Assembly (NCBI GenBank): GCA_019637615.1
Contig: JAHBVJ010000008.1
Location: forward strand, 175,546 to 239,545
DNA from: Anaerolineae bacterium
Lineage (GTDB): Bacteria > Chloroflexota > Anaerolineae > Aggregatilineales > UBA2796
Length of the DNA stretch: 64,000 nucleotides
Direction: 5' to 3'
The translations under genes were made by a program, and so were the position numbers. This document shows, piece by piece, positions 1-8,347 of this stretch (positions within the stretch are counted from its first letter, which is position 1; every line of letters starts with the position of its first letter). The notes below the pieces were generated by a model. The model worked only from the letters and a program-made list of their open reading frames with translations, did no database searches and was not told the DNA's origin.

Positions 1-39
1 CAGGGCGGCGGCAGCAAGGATACATGGGTGCTGGCGTAG
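1..39 (+). CDS. 3' end of a circularly permuted ATP-grasp protein (partial)
   Basis: The first 13 codons read QGGGSKDTWVLA followed by TAG. A glycine-rich SQGGGSKDTWVL-like tail is what I remember for circularly permuted ATP-grasp (DUF404/DUF407) proteins. These are usually encoded directly upstream of an alpha-E protein, which is the arrangement here. Only the C-terminal tip lies in the window, so the family call rests on this short motif and the neighbour. Confidence 0.6.
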   Translation, partial: QGGGSKDTWVLA

Positions 40-47
40 GGAAGAAA

Positions 48-78
48 AGTGCTGAGTGCTAAGTCCTTAGTGCTTAGT
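48..78 (+). repeat. Heptamer repeat, AGTGCTN type, copy 1
   Basis: Four imperfect seven-base units (AGTGCTG, AGTGCTA, AGTCCTT, AGTGCTT) plus a trailing AGT sit just after the stop codon of the upstream gene. The same seven-base-period family recurs at 29765-29795, 30047-30077, 50665-50695 and 57663-57704. Confidence 0.75.
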
Positions 79-125
79 AGAAGAAAAATGCGCGTAGATT
101 AGGGTGGATTGGCGAGGGGGACGGG

Positions 126-1076
126 ATGCTGTCGAGAGTGGCGGATAACATGTACTGGGTGGCGCGCTATCTGGAACGCGCCGAGCACAGCGCACGGCTG
201 TTAGAGGTCAACCTGAACCAGAATCTAGAACGCTCGCCTGCCACCATCTCTGTGAGTTGGGACGAGATTCTGGACGCGATGCACAGTCCGCTTGCTAACA
301 CGGGCTTGACCAGCGTATACGAGATCACACGGGCGTTGGCCTTCGAGATGAAATATCACGCTTCCATCGTCGCCTATATCGAAGCGGCACGTGAAAATGC
401 ACGGCAAGTGCGCGAACAGCTCAGTTCCGAGATGTGGGAGCAGCTCAACCAACTTTATTTGTATGCCAAACAGACGAGTATCGATGACATCTGGCACGAG
501 CCGATGCCGTTCTTCCGCAATATCCGCGAAGGATCGCACTTGTTTCAGGGGATCACCGACTCGACCATGAGTCACGGCGAAGGCTGGCAGTTCATCCAAG
601 TTGGACGGTATATCGAGCGAGCAGGCTTGACGGCGCAATGGCTGAACGTGAAAATGGCGAGTCTGAACGAGCATATCGCCAGCGCGGAAGACTTCCAAGA
701 ATGGGTCGGGATGCTCAAGTGCTGCACCGCGTTCGAAGCGTACTGCAAGGTTTATACAACGGATGTGCGTCCGTCACGGGTGGCGGAATTTCTGCTGCTG
801 AATCGCGAGTTTCCACGCTCGATTGGCTTTTGCATCGACCAGATTCAACAAGCGCTGATGGAAATTTCCGAGTCGGCGGGCTTGCAAAAAAATAGCCGCG
901 TGAATCGGTTGGCGGGCAAAGCGCGGGCAACCGTGGATTTCGGGCAAATCGATGAGATCATGGCAGATGGCCTCGCGTCGTTTTTGAACGGCATCCAAGA
1001 GCAATTCTTGCAGATTCACGGAGCCATCTACCAGACTTACATTACTTACAGCATCGAGTCGGCGCTGGCGAGTTAA
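126..1076 (+). CDS. Alpha-E domain-containing protein
   Basis: A 316-residue all-helical protein opening with MLSRVADNMYWVARYLERAE, the hallmark start of the alpha-E (DUF403) family, and of normal length. Members are typically encoded beside a circularly permuted ATP-grasp ligase and a transglutaminase-like protease, and are proposed to take part in a peptide-ligation system whose product is unknown. The tail of the ATP-grasp partner ends 86 bp upstream, so the two are probably one operon. No signal peptide or membrane segment is visible, so it is probably cytoplasmic. It converges on the GNAT gene, and the two stop codons overlap by 4 bp. Confidence 0.88.
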   Translation: MLSRVADNMYWVARYLERAEHSARLLEVNLNQNLERSPATISVSWDEILDAMHSPLANTGLTSVYEITRALAFEMKYHASIVAYIEAARENARQVREQLSSEMWEQLNQLYLYAKQTSIDDIWHEPMPFFRNIREGSHLFQGITDSTMSHGEGWQFIQVGRYIERAGLTAQWLNVKMASLNEHIASAEDFQEWVGMLKCCTAFEAYCKVYTTDVRPSRVAEFLLLNREFPRSIGFCIDQIQQALMEISESAGLQKNSRVNRLAGKARATVDFGQIDEIMADGLASFLNGIQEQFLQIHGAIYQTYITYSIESALAS

Positions 1077-1549
1077 AGCTCCTTGCGCATGTTGTACGAG
1101 GTGATCGCGTAGCCGACCTTCTGGTATAAGGAGAAGGCGGTCTGATTGTGCCCGAACACATGCAAGGCGATGCTGTGCGCACCCAAACGACGCGCTTCGT
1201 CCTCGATGGCTAACATTGTCGCCGTGCCAAAGCCTTTGCCGCGCTGATCTTCATCGATAGCGATATCGTAAATAAAGGCCGAGGGCGGGTTGCGCTTGGA
1301 TTGCAAATTGATCCAGATAATCCCGATGGAATTGCCCGATTCTGCATCGCGGATCGTGTAGAGATGTTGATCGGGCGTTTTTTCGCCCTGTGGCAGCAGT
1401 TGGTTGAAGACTGCTTGCGATTTTTCGAGCGATTCTTCCTTCGTCCAATAGCCAGCCCGCACATTTTCGTCGGCATAGTCCTGGATCGTTCTGGGCAAGT
1501 AAGCCTGATATTCGGCTTCGGTCATGGGCGTAAGCGTTACTGTTGACAT
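1073..1549 (-). CDS. GNAT family N-acetyltransferase
   Basis: A 158-residue single-domain GNAT protein, expected to transfer an acetyl group from acetyl-CoA to an amine. The acetyl-CoA binding signature is clear in the C-terminal half (IDEDQRGKGFGTAMLA-like, with QRGKGFG), followed by the typical ALHVFGHNQTAFSLYQKVGY segment in which Asn and Tyr are conserved. The acceptor cannot be deduced. The N-terminal part (TEAEYQAYL...YADENVRAG) matches a common subgroup of bacterial GNATs. It is a monocistronic leftward gene whose 3' end overlaps the alpha-E gene. The spacing from a GAGGAAAT ribosome-binding site to the ATG is rather long (about 12 nt). Confidence 0.9.
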   Translation of the reverse strand: MSTVTLTPMTEAEYQAYLPRTIQDYADENVRAGYWTKEESLEKSQAVFNQLLPQGEKTPDQHLYTIRDAESGNSIGIIWINLQSKRNPPSAFIYDIAIDEDQRGKGFGTATMLAIEDEARRLGAHSIALHVFGHNQTAFSLYQKVGYAITSYNMRKEL

Positions 1550-1616
1550 TGTGTAGGTCTATTTCCTCGTTGATTCTCCGTGGGTAGTCCGTATAAGTGT
1601 ACGCCACTTGTACACT

Positions 1617-2162
1617 TTAGTTACATGATACTAAAGTAGGAAATAGACGCTGTGCATAGGTCTCCATATCATTCAGGCGCGTGGCAGGGAAGGTGAGTTG
1701 GAAGGCAGCTAGGCGCGTGTCGTTGACGGGATCGAGCCAGAAGCGTGTGCGGTAGTCTTGCCCCGTGTATTTCACCTTGAATTCATGCAAGATCAGGCCG
1801 TCTTTTTCACACTGCGCCGTGCGTTCCCAACTCTCATAACCACCGAGGCTGATGTTGAAAGCGTACGTATCGAGGTTGGCGCGCGTCAGGCCGCAGTTGT
1901 AGCGCAAGTAATCGAGATGCCCCATGCCGGTCGAGTCCCACCAGCGGGCGCTGATGCTGTCGCCGTGATCGAGCGAGTCGCGCTGCCATGTGGCGGGTTC
2001 AAAAGCGGTACCGTAGGAAACGGCTTGCTGCATGTCCTGATCGGCAGGGATGGTGGTAGTGCATTTGCCGCTTCCTTGCGTGGTCTGGTAGGCGACCACG
2101 CCAACACCCACGATGAGCACCACGATGCTCGCTAGTAATGCCAGCTTCGCGTTGATCCGCAT
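1617..2162 (-). CDS. Hypothetical protein with one N-terminal membrane segment
   Basis: I do not recognise the family. I chose the ATG at 2162 because GAGGTGG lies 6 nt before it; in-frame ATG 2174 and TTG 2192 lack such a site. The 181-residue product has one hydrophobic helix at about residues 6-24 (LALLASIVVLIVGVGVVAYQ), so it is either anchored in the membrane or exported. The rest is soluble, with three cysteines (KCTTT, YNCGL, TAQCE) plus a final Cys two residues from the end. That pattern would suit disulfides outside the cytoplasm. It stands alone between two unrelated transcription units. Confidence 0.7.
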   Translation of the reverse strand: MRINAKLALLASIVVLIVGVGVVAYQTTQGSGKCTTTIPADQDMQQAVSYGTAFEPATWQRDSLDHGDSISARWWDSTGMGHLDYLRYNCGLTRANLDTYAFNISLGGYESWERTAQCEKDGLILHEFKVKYTGQDYRTRFWLDPVNDTRLAAFQLTFPATRLNDMETYAQRLFPTLVSCN

Positions 2163-2368
2163 AGGCCACCTCATGGATACTATTTGATTCAAATCACATT
2201 ACACGACTCAGGATCGATGTACTCAATGGATGGGTATGGTCAAACGTCAGGAGCATACTGTGATATTGTCCAGATTGCTCTCGGTCTGTATGCGTGCTAG
2301 GATCGCGGTAAAATGATGGTGCATTTTGCACAAGTGATTAGAGACTGTCCGTCAACTAAAGGAACCTC

Positions 2369-3304
2369 ATGACAACGACTGTACCGCGTACTTCACTCAC
2401 CCGTTTTGCATGGCTGTCCATCGGGGCGGCGGTGCTGACCATCGGTTTGAAGGCGTCGGCCTATCTGCTGACTGGATCAGTGGGATTGCTGTCTGATGCG
2501 CTCGAGTCGGGTGTGAATTTGATCGCGGCAATAGTCGCCCTCGGTGCGCTGGCGATGGCTTCGCGTCCGGCAGATGAAGATCACACGTATGGGCACGACA
2601 AGATCGAGTATTTTTCCAGCGGCGTCGAAGGTGTGTTGATCCTCGTAGCGGCGTTGAGCATCGCGATCACCAGCATCGGTCGGCTGCGCGACCCGCAACC
2701 CTTGGAGCAGGTTGACCTCGGCTTGATCATTACGGTGGTAGCGTCGATCATCAACTTCGGTGTGTCGCGGATACTGCTGCGGGCCAGCAAACAGCATGAC
2801 TCGATCACGCTAGAGGCTGATTCTCATCACCTGATGACCGACGTATGGACATCTGGCGGCGTGATTTTGGGCGTGCTGGCAGTCGGCCTGACGGGCTGGC
2901 TGTGGCTCGATCCGATCATCGCGATGGCTGTAGCGATCAATATCGTGTGGTCAGGCGTGAAGCTAGTACGGGCGTCTGCGTTGGGATTGATCGATACGGC
3001 ACTGCCTGCGCCAGAAATTGCCAAGGTGAAAACGATCTTAGAGAGTTACGCGCATATGGGCTTCCAGTGGCATGCGCTACGCACACGGCAGGCCGGCGCA
3101 CGACGATTCGTGTTCTTCCATGTCCTCGTCCCCGGCAACTGGACGGTGCAAGCGGGGCACAACCTGCTGGAACAGATCGAGAGCGACATCCGCCGCGAGT
3201 TCCCGCTGGTGACGGTTTCCACGCACCTTGAGCCATTGGGCGATCCGGCGGCGATGGCGGACGCAAAGCTGGATCGGGAGCCAGTGGGGGAACAGACCCC
3301 GTGA
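2369..3304 (+). CDS. Cation diffusion facilitator (CDF) transporter
   Basis: A 311-residue CDF family protein that should export a divalent metal (Zn, Fe, Mn or similar) by proton antiport across the inner membrane. Six membrane helices are visible between about residues 12 and 205, followed by a C-terminal cytoplasmic domain of about 90 residues with the HxxxP...WTVQ.GHNL.E.IE pattern. The helix 5 metal motif is [10 protein letters not shown] (HxxxD). Helix 2 has SDALES, where the second acidic residue of the classical site is replaced by Ser, so the metal is uncertain. An AAAGGAA site lies 5 nt before the ATG. A small palindrome, GTGCA-TTT-TGCAC, at 2319-2331 could bind a regulator. Confidence 0.9.
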   Translation: MTTTVPRTSLTRFAWLSIGAAVLTIGLKASAYLLTGSVGLLSDALESGVNLIAAIVALGALAMASRPADEDHTYGHDKIEYFSSGVEGVLILVAALSIAITSIGRLRDPQPLEQVDLGLIITVVASIINFGVSRILLRASKQHDSITLEADSHHLMTDVWTSGGVILGVLAVGLTGWLWLDPIIAMAVAINIVWSGVKLVRASALGLIDTALPAPEIAKVKTILESYAHMGFQWHALRTRQAGARRFVFFHVLVPGNWTVQAGHNLLEQIESDIRREFPLVTVSTHLEPLGDPAAMADAKLDREPVGEQTP

Positions 3305-3425
3305 AAAAATTCGCCCCACGACAAATAATCGGGCGGGGATCGGAGAGTTGACGGTAAGATGTAGCTGCGTCTCGATCAGGCCGATAGCGCTATCCCGCCA
3401 TGAATTGCCAAGGTCAGTACATCAG

Positions 3426-4028
3426 CTAGAGGCTCAGGAGTTTCTTCTTGGCGATTTCAAACTCCTCTTCGGTAACGGCATGTTCCTTTTTGAGGTTGTT
3501 GAGCCGTTCCAATTCGCTAATCAAATCGATGTTTGTGGTTTCCTCCGCAAACATGGTTTCGGTGTCCGGCGCAAGGGAAAGCGGATCGGCAACCTTTTCG
3601 CGCAAGTAATCCACGAACTGTTGCAGTGGCTGCGGTTTAACTATCGATTCGAACAAGACCTTTTCGGAATCAAGATGGAGGATAAGCTTGGCGTTCTGGA
3701 ACCAGTGGCTCTGTTCAAAGATAATTTTTCGAATGCTGCTGTATGAAATCTCACGGTAGAGCGGATGCGATCCGATCGTCGCGTTGCCTATGGCGGTGAC
3801 AAAAAGTAAGCGGCGATTGGTGATCCATAAAAAGCCAACAAGGGAAACAGCCGCTTGATATTGCATCGAGACGAGCATAACACGTTCGGGTATCTCCTCC
3901 AGTTTGAAGGCGGCTATCGCGTATTTGAGACCTTTGTCGGTATCAACCAGCGAATTAACCTCAGTGCGAGGTTGATCGGGGAAACACAAATACAATGCTT
4001 GACGAACTGCGCCTACCTTTCCAAGCAT
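3426..4028 (-). CDS. PH-like and SHOCT domain protein
   Basis: A 200-residue cytoplasmic protein. The middle (about residues 30-135) looks like a bacterial PH-type domain: a VSLVGFLWITNRRLLFV strand pair followed by YREISYSSIRKIIFEQ. The last 30 residues form a SHOCT motif, ISELERLNNLKKEHAVTEEE followed by EIAKKKLL. Such proteins are common but of unknown function; SHOCT is thought to mediate oligomerisation. The start at 4028 is set by a perfect AGGAGG 5 nt before the ATG; a longer reading from 4079 has no such site. A consensus promoter lies about 110 nt upstream. Confidence 0.8.
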   Translation of the reverse strand: MLGKVGAVRQALYLCFPDQPRTEVNSLVDTDKGLKYAIAAFKLEEIPERVMLVSMQYQAAVSLVGFLWITNRRLLFVTAIGNATIGSHPLYREISYSSIRKIIFEQSHWFQNAKLILHLDSEKVLFESIVKPQPLQQFVDYLREKVADPLSLAPDTETMFAEETTNIDLISELERLNNLKKEHAVTEEEFEIAKKKLLSL

Positions 4029-4144
4029 AGCTACCTCCTGTTTCGGGTCGCGCCTTGTCTCGATCAGGCAGCTACTCACTCGCGCGTTTGAACATACTCA
4101 TGAGATGGTGAGCAAAACTGCCCAATGTCTCAACATTTATCTTC

Positions 4145-4173
4145 ATTATAGGATGGTTTCCTTTACGCATCAA
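4145..4173 (-). promoter_or_regulatory. Sigma70-type promoter for the PH/SHOCT gene
   Basis: On the minus strand TTGATG (4168-4173), a 17-bp spacer and a perfect TATAAT (4145-4150) face the PH/SHOCT gene, predicting a start near 4138 and a leader of about 110 nt. Confidence 0.65.
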
Positions 4174-4381
4174 TAAGCGCACGGAGATGGTGTACATTAT
4201 CCGATAATTCGCAGGAAGGTTATTCAGCTTCCGTGGTGGAGGGACACTGAGTCCCGACGCTGATGCAGTGTGTCAAAGGACTCAGGAGATAGTCAGAAAA
4301 TGCGATCATGATCGGGTGCAGAAACGGCGTTGGAAGTGGCCTTGAACTTCTCACTGTTAAGTCTTCTCGCCACTGTCGTTC
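4174..4381. other. Intergenic stretch without recognised gene
   Basis: The interval from the PH/SHOCT start to the end of the short-chain dehydrogenase gene is about 350 bp. Apart from the promoter at 4145-4173, I see no gene, RNA or strong hairpin here. Confidence 0.5.
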
Positions 4382-5326
4382 TTAAGGGGATTGGGAAAGC
4401 CCAACCAGTTGTAGGCTTGCTTCCCATAGCTCCATTGCCCGCTGCCGATCATAGGACTCTTCCGATGATTCTCGGTGCTGCTCACCCAAGAAATATTTGC
4501 CGGAAACGTTCTTCAACTCAGGATCTATCACTAGCCGCGCCAACATGACTCCAGCGCGCGCAGGACTATTGAAGTTTTGCACGCGATCAGACAACATCGG
4601 CATGATGTGATGCCAAATAAACCGCACGAACGCCGCAGAATCACGGGCGAGACCCGTACCGGCCATCACGCCGGGGTTGAAGGCATTCACCATGATGGCC
4701 TCGCGTCCGCTCGCACGTAACCGACGATCCAACTCATAGGTGAAATATAAGTTGCTCAATTTTGAGGTGACATACCGCACACGCCCTAGTTTGGGGATGG
4801 TCTGTTCCATCTCCGCTTTCGGATGCGCCAGATCATCCGCGTTGGTGAATAGCGGGGGCGGATTGCCTAGCAGCAGTCCCAAGCGTGTTTTTGCGCCGTG
4901 CGCGCCACTCACTACAATGATGCGGGCGGGTTCCATGAGATGTGGCAGCAGCAGATTCACCAGCAAGAAATGGCCTAAATGGTTCACGCCAAAGGTCATT
5001 TCGAAGCCATCTTTCGTGTATTGTGTGGAATTCCCCGTGCCGACGCCCGCGTTACATACAATGGCGTGCAGGGGTGGCAGTGTGCGTTGCTGGAAGACCT
5101 CGACAAAGCTGCGGATGGATGCCAATGAGGCTAGGTCAATGATCATCATTTCAATGTGCGGATAGCCCGTTTCGGCAATCAGGCGCGACACCGCGTCGCG
5201 ACCTTTGTCGGCATCCCGCGCGGTGATCACGATGTGCCACGATTGACCACTCCGGGCGATGGCCTTGGCGCATTCATAGCCCAGACTCGTATTGCCGCCC
5301 GTGATAAGTACTGTCTTGTCTGTCAT
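4382..5326 (-). CDS. Short-chain dehydrogenase/reductase (SDR)
   Basis: A 314-residue NAD(P)-dependent oxidoreductase of the retinol-dehydrogenase/protochlorophyllide-reductase-like SDR branch. The N-terminal dinucleotide motif is TGGNTSLG (a TGxxxGxG variant, residues 9-16), followed by an Arg-containing ITARDADKG segment that favours NADP. CNAGVGTG at about residue 92, the catalytic VVSGAHG Ser and a YVTSK pair at about 186-190 complete the active site. The substrate cannot be told. It is transcribed divergently from a MerR regulator, from a promoter with the stretched spacer typical of MerR targets, so it is probably induced by whatever the regulator senses. Confidence 0.88.
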   Translation of the reverse strand: MTDKTVLITGGNTSLGYECAKAIARSGQSWHIVITARDADKGRDAVSRLIAETGYPHIEMMIIDLASLASIRSFVEVFQQRTLPPLHAIVCNAGVGTGNSTQYTKDGFEMTFGVNHLGHFLLVNLLLPHLMEPARIIVVSGAHGAKTRLGLLLGNPPPLFTNADDLAHPKAEMEQTIPKLGRVRYVTSKLSNLYFTYELDRRLRASGREAIMVNAFNPGVMAGTGLARDSAAFVRFIWHHIMPMLSDRVQNFNSPARAGVMLARLVIDPELKNVSGKYFLGEQHRESSEESYDRQRAMELWEASLQLVGLSQSP

Positions 5327-5368
5327 GCGTTGTAGTCCCGTTTTTTCTTATTCACAACTGATGCAGGG

Positions 5369-5400
5369 ATGATAAAGTATGGAGTAGACTCCAGAGTCAA
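5369..5400 (-). promoter_or_regulatory. MerR-type promoter and operator between merR-like gene and SDR
   Basis: Reading leftward, TTGACT (5395-5400) and TTATCA (5370-5375) are 19 bp apart. The spacer holds a perfect palindrome, GGAGT-AG-ACTCC (5381-5392). An over-long spacer with a centred dyad is the classic design that MerR-family activators bind and untwist. It points at the SDR gene and lies just before the regulator's own start, so it may also give autoregulation. Confidence 0.7.
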
Positions 5401-5410
5401 GAGGAAAATT

Positions 5411-5812
5411 ATGCACATCAGCGAACTCGCCAAATTATCGGGACTGTCAGTTGACACCCTGCGTTTCTACGAAAAACAAGGGTTGTTGAGCGAACATCAC
5501 TTCGAGCGCCAGCCAAACAACTATCGCTCGTATACTTCCACCGCGCTATCTCGCTTAGAACTGATCAAATGTGCCAAGCTGCTCGGCTTTACCTTATCGG
5601 AAATCAAAACCTTAATCCATGATGTAGAGACGGACGAAATGACCACCACGCAACAGGCTGACGTGCTCTCCCAAAAGCTCGTGGAAATCGATCAACGTCT
5701 CGCTGAGATGACACGGTTGAAGACCTTTATCGGTCGCAAGTTGCAATTGCTGCGTAGCGGCTCGCAGGAAGGTTGTGTCTTGCCATCCCTCGCCAGCGAC
5801 CAACCCGCCTGA
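5411..5812 (+). CDS. MerR family transcriptional regulator
   Basis: A 133-residue MerR regulator. The winged helix (residues 1-70) starts MHISELAKLSGLSVDTLRFY and continues EKQGLL...NNYRSYT, with the family's RFYE and YR signatures. A helical dimerisation segment follows (about 75-115). The effector region carries a single Cys near the end (EGCVLPS), so the inducer cannot be assigned; it is not a classical multi-Cys metal site. I chose ATG 5411 because AGAGGAAAA precedes it and the protein then starts as the family does; an upstream in-frame ATG at 5369 would run through the operator. Confidence 0.88.
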   Translation: MHISELAKLSGLSVDTLRFYEKQGLLSEHHFERQPNNYRSYTSTALSRLELIKCAKLLGFTLSEIKTLIHDVETDEMTTTQQADVLSQKLVEIDQRLAEMTRLKTFIGRKLQLLRSGSQEGCVLPSLASDQPA

Positions 5813-5886
5813 TACCCTCCACCCTAGTCAAGCCGCGTGCAGATTGCATATAATGGTCGCTTTCGACACGAGGAAAGCAGGAGCAC

Positions 5887-6279
5887 ATGACACGTCAACA
5901 AGTCTCATCGGGCACGATCTGGGAGCAAGAATACGGATACTGTCGCGCCATCCGTGTGGGTAATTGGGTGGCAGTGGCGGGCACGACGGCTGCCGATGAG
6001 AACAGTCAGATCGTAGGAGAAGGCGATGCGGGCGCACAAGCCGCGTATATTTTGCGCAAGATCGAACGAGCGCTGACGCAAGTGGGCGCGTCCGCCAAGG
6101 ATGTGATTCGCACGCACATGTTCGTAGTGCATGAGCAAGATTGGGAAGCCGTCGCCAAAGCGCACGGTGAATTCTTCCGCGAGATCCGCCCCGTGAGCAC
6201 GCTGGTGTTGGTCAAGGGCTTGATCGATCCGAAGATGTTAGTCGAGATCGAGGTTGACGCGATCATCGAGGGTGCGTGA
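5887..6279 (+). CDS. RidA family protein (YjgF/YER057c/UK114)
   Basis: A 130-residue RidA-fold protein. Members form trimers and usually hydrolyse reactive enamine/imine intermediates released by PLP enzymes. The sequence shows the family pattern GNWVAVAGTTA near residue 25, IRTHMFVV with the Arg that binds the carboxylate (about residue 77), and the terminal VEIEVDAII strand. GAGGAAAGCAGGAG lies before the ATG. It abuts a membrane-protein gene without a gap (TGA then GTG), so the two are co-transcribed and probably translationally coupled. Confidence 0.92.
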   Translation: MTRQQVSSGTIWEQEYGYCRAIRVGNWVAVAGTTAADENSQIVGEGDAGAQAAYILRKIERALTQVGASAKDVIRTHMFVVHEQDWEAVAKAHGEFFREIRPVSTLVLVKGLIDPKMLVEIEVDAIIEGA

Positions 6280-7638
6280 GTGACGCTGCTGCTATCCGTT
6301 CTGGCGTTTGGCGCAGTGTGGTGGTTGGGAATCTACCTGATCAGCCGTGATTTTCACGTACTGCTGCTGCGCTATGCAGGATTCGGTCTGCTGGCTTACG
6401 CACTCGGCTTGGTGGGCTTCACGCTGAACAGCCTGTGGAACGTGTCCACGGCGCTTGGCACGATCAGCGGGTTGATCAGCGTACTGCCCGGTCTGCTGTG
6501 GGCGGGGGCGCTGCTGCACTTGCTGCCCGATGACTATCCGCCGCGCGCAGTGCTGATCCGACAATGGGCGCGCGGATGGCTGCCCGCTGGCGTGATCTTG
6601 CTGATCGCAGCGGGGATCGTCAACGCACCGATCACGACGCTGGCACTCGCGGCGGTGATGCTGATCCCGCTGGTGCTGGCGATTGTGCATCTATGGCGCG
6701 GTTATCGTCCGCTGCGCCGTCAACGCCGAGTGATCGGGATCATGCTGTTCGGCCTGATCAGTTTGGCGCTGGAGATCGGGCTGCTGTTGTTCCCGCTGCT
6801 GCCATACACATGGATTTTGCTGGCACTCGGCTTCGACATCGTGCTGCTCGGCGCGATCATCGCCTATCTTGACGCGCTGAATCAGGGCGAGACGCTGCTG
6901 CCACACATGATCCGCTCGTTGGATGGCGCTGCCATCGCCGCGCTGCTGTTCGGCGGGCAAATCGGGGTGGTGATGCAGGTCGGTACGGGCGTCAGCGTAC
7001 CGATGACGATCTTGCTGTACGCGGTGGTGGCGACGGCGATCACGCTGCAAGCCGTCCAACCGCAGATGCAAGCGGTGGTAGACCAGATCGCCTTCCGCGA
7101 CCAGCCCAAATTACGCAGTGACCGCGCCGATCTGCGCACGGCGGAACAAGCGCTGCCGCGTACCGATCCGGCGGTGGATTTCGCCGCGATGGACGAGGCC
7201 GATTTCGCCAAATTGGTGCGGCGGGCGCTGACCAGCGTCACCGATCTGCCGCGCCTCGCCGCCAGCCCCTTGATTTACTTGCCACAGGTAACGGCTGATC
7301 TGGCAGCCACGAACGCCAAAGACGACGTGATCGAGCGGGCGGTAGCGCTCAAGCGGCTGTTGATCGCACAGATCACGCGGCTGAAGCCCTCCGACGGACG
7401 GGATTTCGATACGAGCGCGGCATGGCGGCATTACAACGCGCTGTATTTCCCGTATGTGCTCGGTCTGAGGCCGTACAATACGCGCCTTGACGCTGACGAT
7501 CTCGATCCGGCGCGGCGCGAGATCATGGACTGGTTCCGCGCTCAAGTGCCCGAACGCACGCTGTACAACTGGCAGAACGCCGCCGCCAAACTCGTCGCCC
7601 AGCAGTTGCGTCCTGCTGCCGAACGAGTCAGTGCGTGA
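6280..7638 (+). CDS. Hypothetical polytopic membrane protein
   Basis: A 452-residue protein starting with GTG immediately after the RidA stop codon. I do not recognise the family. Roughly eight hydrophobic segments cover residues 1-265 (for example LLLSVLAFGAVWWLGIYLI and WILLALGFDIVLLGAIIAYL). The last 190 residues are soluble and presumably cytoplasmic, with a central LVRRALTSVTDLPRLAASPL helix and a C-terminal part that may resemble a helical sensor or regulator domain. The seven-helix plus cytoplasmic layout recalls 7TM sensor proteins, but no kinase or cyclase domain follows. A clear terminator stands downstream. Confidence 0.7.
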   Translation: MTLLLSVLAFGAVWWLGIYLISRDFHVLLLRYAGFGLLAYALGLVGFTLNSLWNVSTALGTISGLISVLPGLLWAGALLHLLPDDYPPRAVLIRQWARGWLPAGVILLIAAGIVNAPITTLALAAVMLIPLVLAIVHLWRGYRPLRRQRRVIGIMLFGLISLALEIGLLLFPLLPYTWILLALGFDIVLLGAIIAYLDALNQGETLLPHMIRSLDGAAIAALLFGGQIGVVMQVGTGVSVPMTILLYAVVATAITLQAVQPQMQAVVDQIAFRDQPKLRSDRADLRTAEQALPRTDPAVDFAAMDEADFAKLVRRALTSVTDLPRLAASPLIYLPQVTADLAATNAKDDVIERAVALKRLLIAQITRLKPSDGRDFDTSAAWRHYNALYFPYVLGLRPYNTRLDADDLDPARREIMDWFRAQVPERTLYNWQNAAAKLVAQQLRPAAERVSA

Positions 7639-7717
7639 TCATCGCTCCATGATCAATATGTGAAAATTTACACAACCACCTGTCGCATTTTGCGTATAAG
7701 AGAATAAGTCGTAATAG

Positions 7718-7751
7718 AAAAGCCGAGTAGACGCGTACTCTGGCCTTTTTT
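7718..7751 (+). terminator. Rho-independent terminator after the RidA/membrane-protein operon
   Basis: AAAA, then a GC-rich hairpin (GCC-GAGTA, loop GACGCG, TACTC-T-GGC) and six T residues. The A tract on the left would also allow termination in the other direction. Confidence 0.8.
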
Positions 7752-7786
7752 GCGTTGAAGATGCGTTTTGGACAGGAGCAGAGACA

Positions 7787-8347
7787 ATGACCGCCAATAT
7801 TCTTGTTACGTATGCCAGTCGCACAGGTTCCACCATCGGCGTGGCTAATGCAATCGGCAGTGCGTTGATGGACAACGGGTTGCAGACTTCCGTGTACCCG
7901 ATGTCCGATATTAATGACCTGAGCGGGTACGATGCCATCGTGGCGGGCAGCGCGATCCGCGAGGGGCAATGGTTGCCGGAAGCGCTGGATTTTATACGGG
8001 CACATCAGGCGGTGTTGATGACGAAGCCCTTCGCCTCATTTATGGTATGCATGACGATGGCGATGAACAACCCGAAAGCGCCGGACATGGTGCGGGAGTG
8101 GATGCGGCCTGTGCGCCAGATGGTGAAACCCGTCAGCGAGGGCTATTTTGCGGGCATCTTGGACATCAGCAAAGTGCCGACCATGCGTCAGCGGCTGCTG
8201 TTTCGTATGAGCGTGCTGGCAGGTGTGTGGACGGAAGGCGATCACCGCGATTGGGGCGCTATCCGCGCATGGGCGAACTCGCTGCCCGCGCTGCTCTACG
8301 CCGATAGCCCCAACTTTGCCGCTGTTGCTGGATCCGTGACTGGATAG
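7787..8347 (+). CDS. Flavodoxin domain protein (HemG-like)
   Basis: A 186-residue flavodoxin-fold protein that should bind FMN. The phosphate loop is TYASRTGSTIGVANAIG at about residues 9-25, and the second flavin loop is IVAGSAIREGQWLPEAL. The layout and length match the protein family that includes menaquinone-dependent protoporphyrinogen oxidase (HemG/flavodoxin_5), but no haem gene is nearby, so the substrate is open. Its 3' end runs 52 bp into the oppositely oriented DUF4291 gene, an unusually long convergent overlap. Confidence 0.82.
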   Translation: MTANILVTYASRTGSTIGVANAIGSALMDNGLQTSVYPMSDINDLSGYDAIVAGSAIREGQWLPEALDFIRAHQAVLMTKPFASFMVCMTMAMNNPKAPDMVREWMRPVRQMVKPVSEGYFAGILDISKVPTMRQRLLFRMSVLAGVWTEGDHRDWGAIRAWANSLPALLYADSPNFAAVAGSVTG

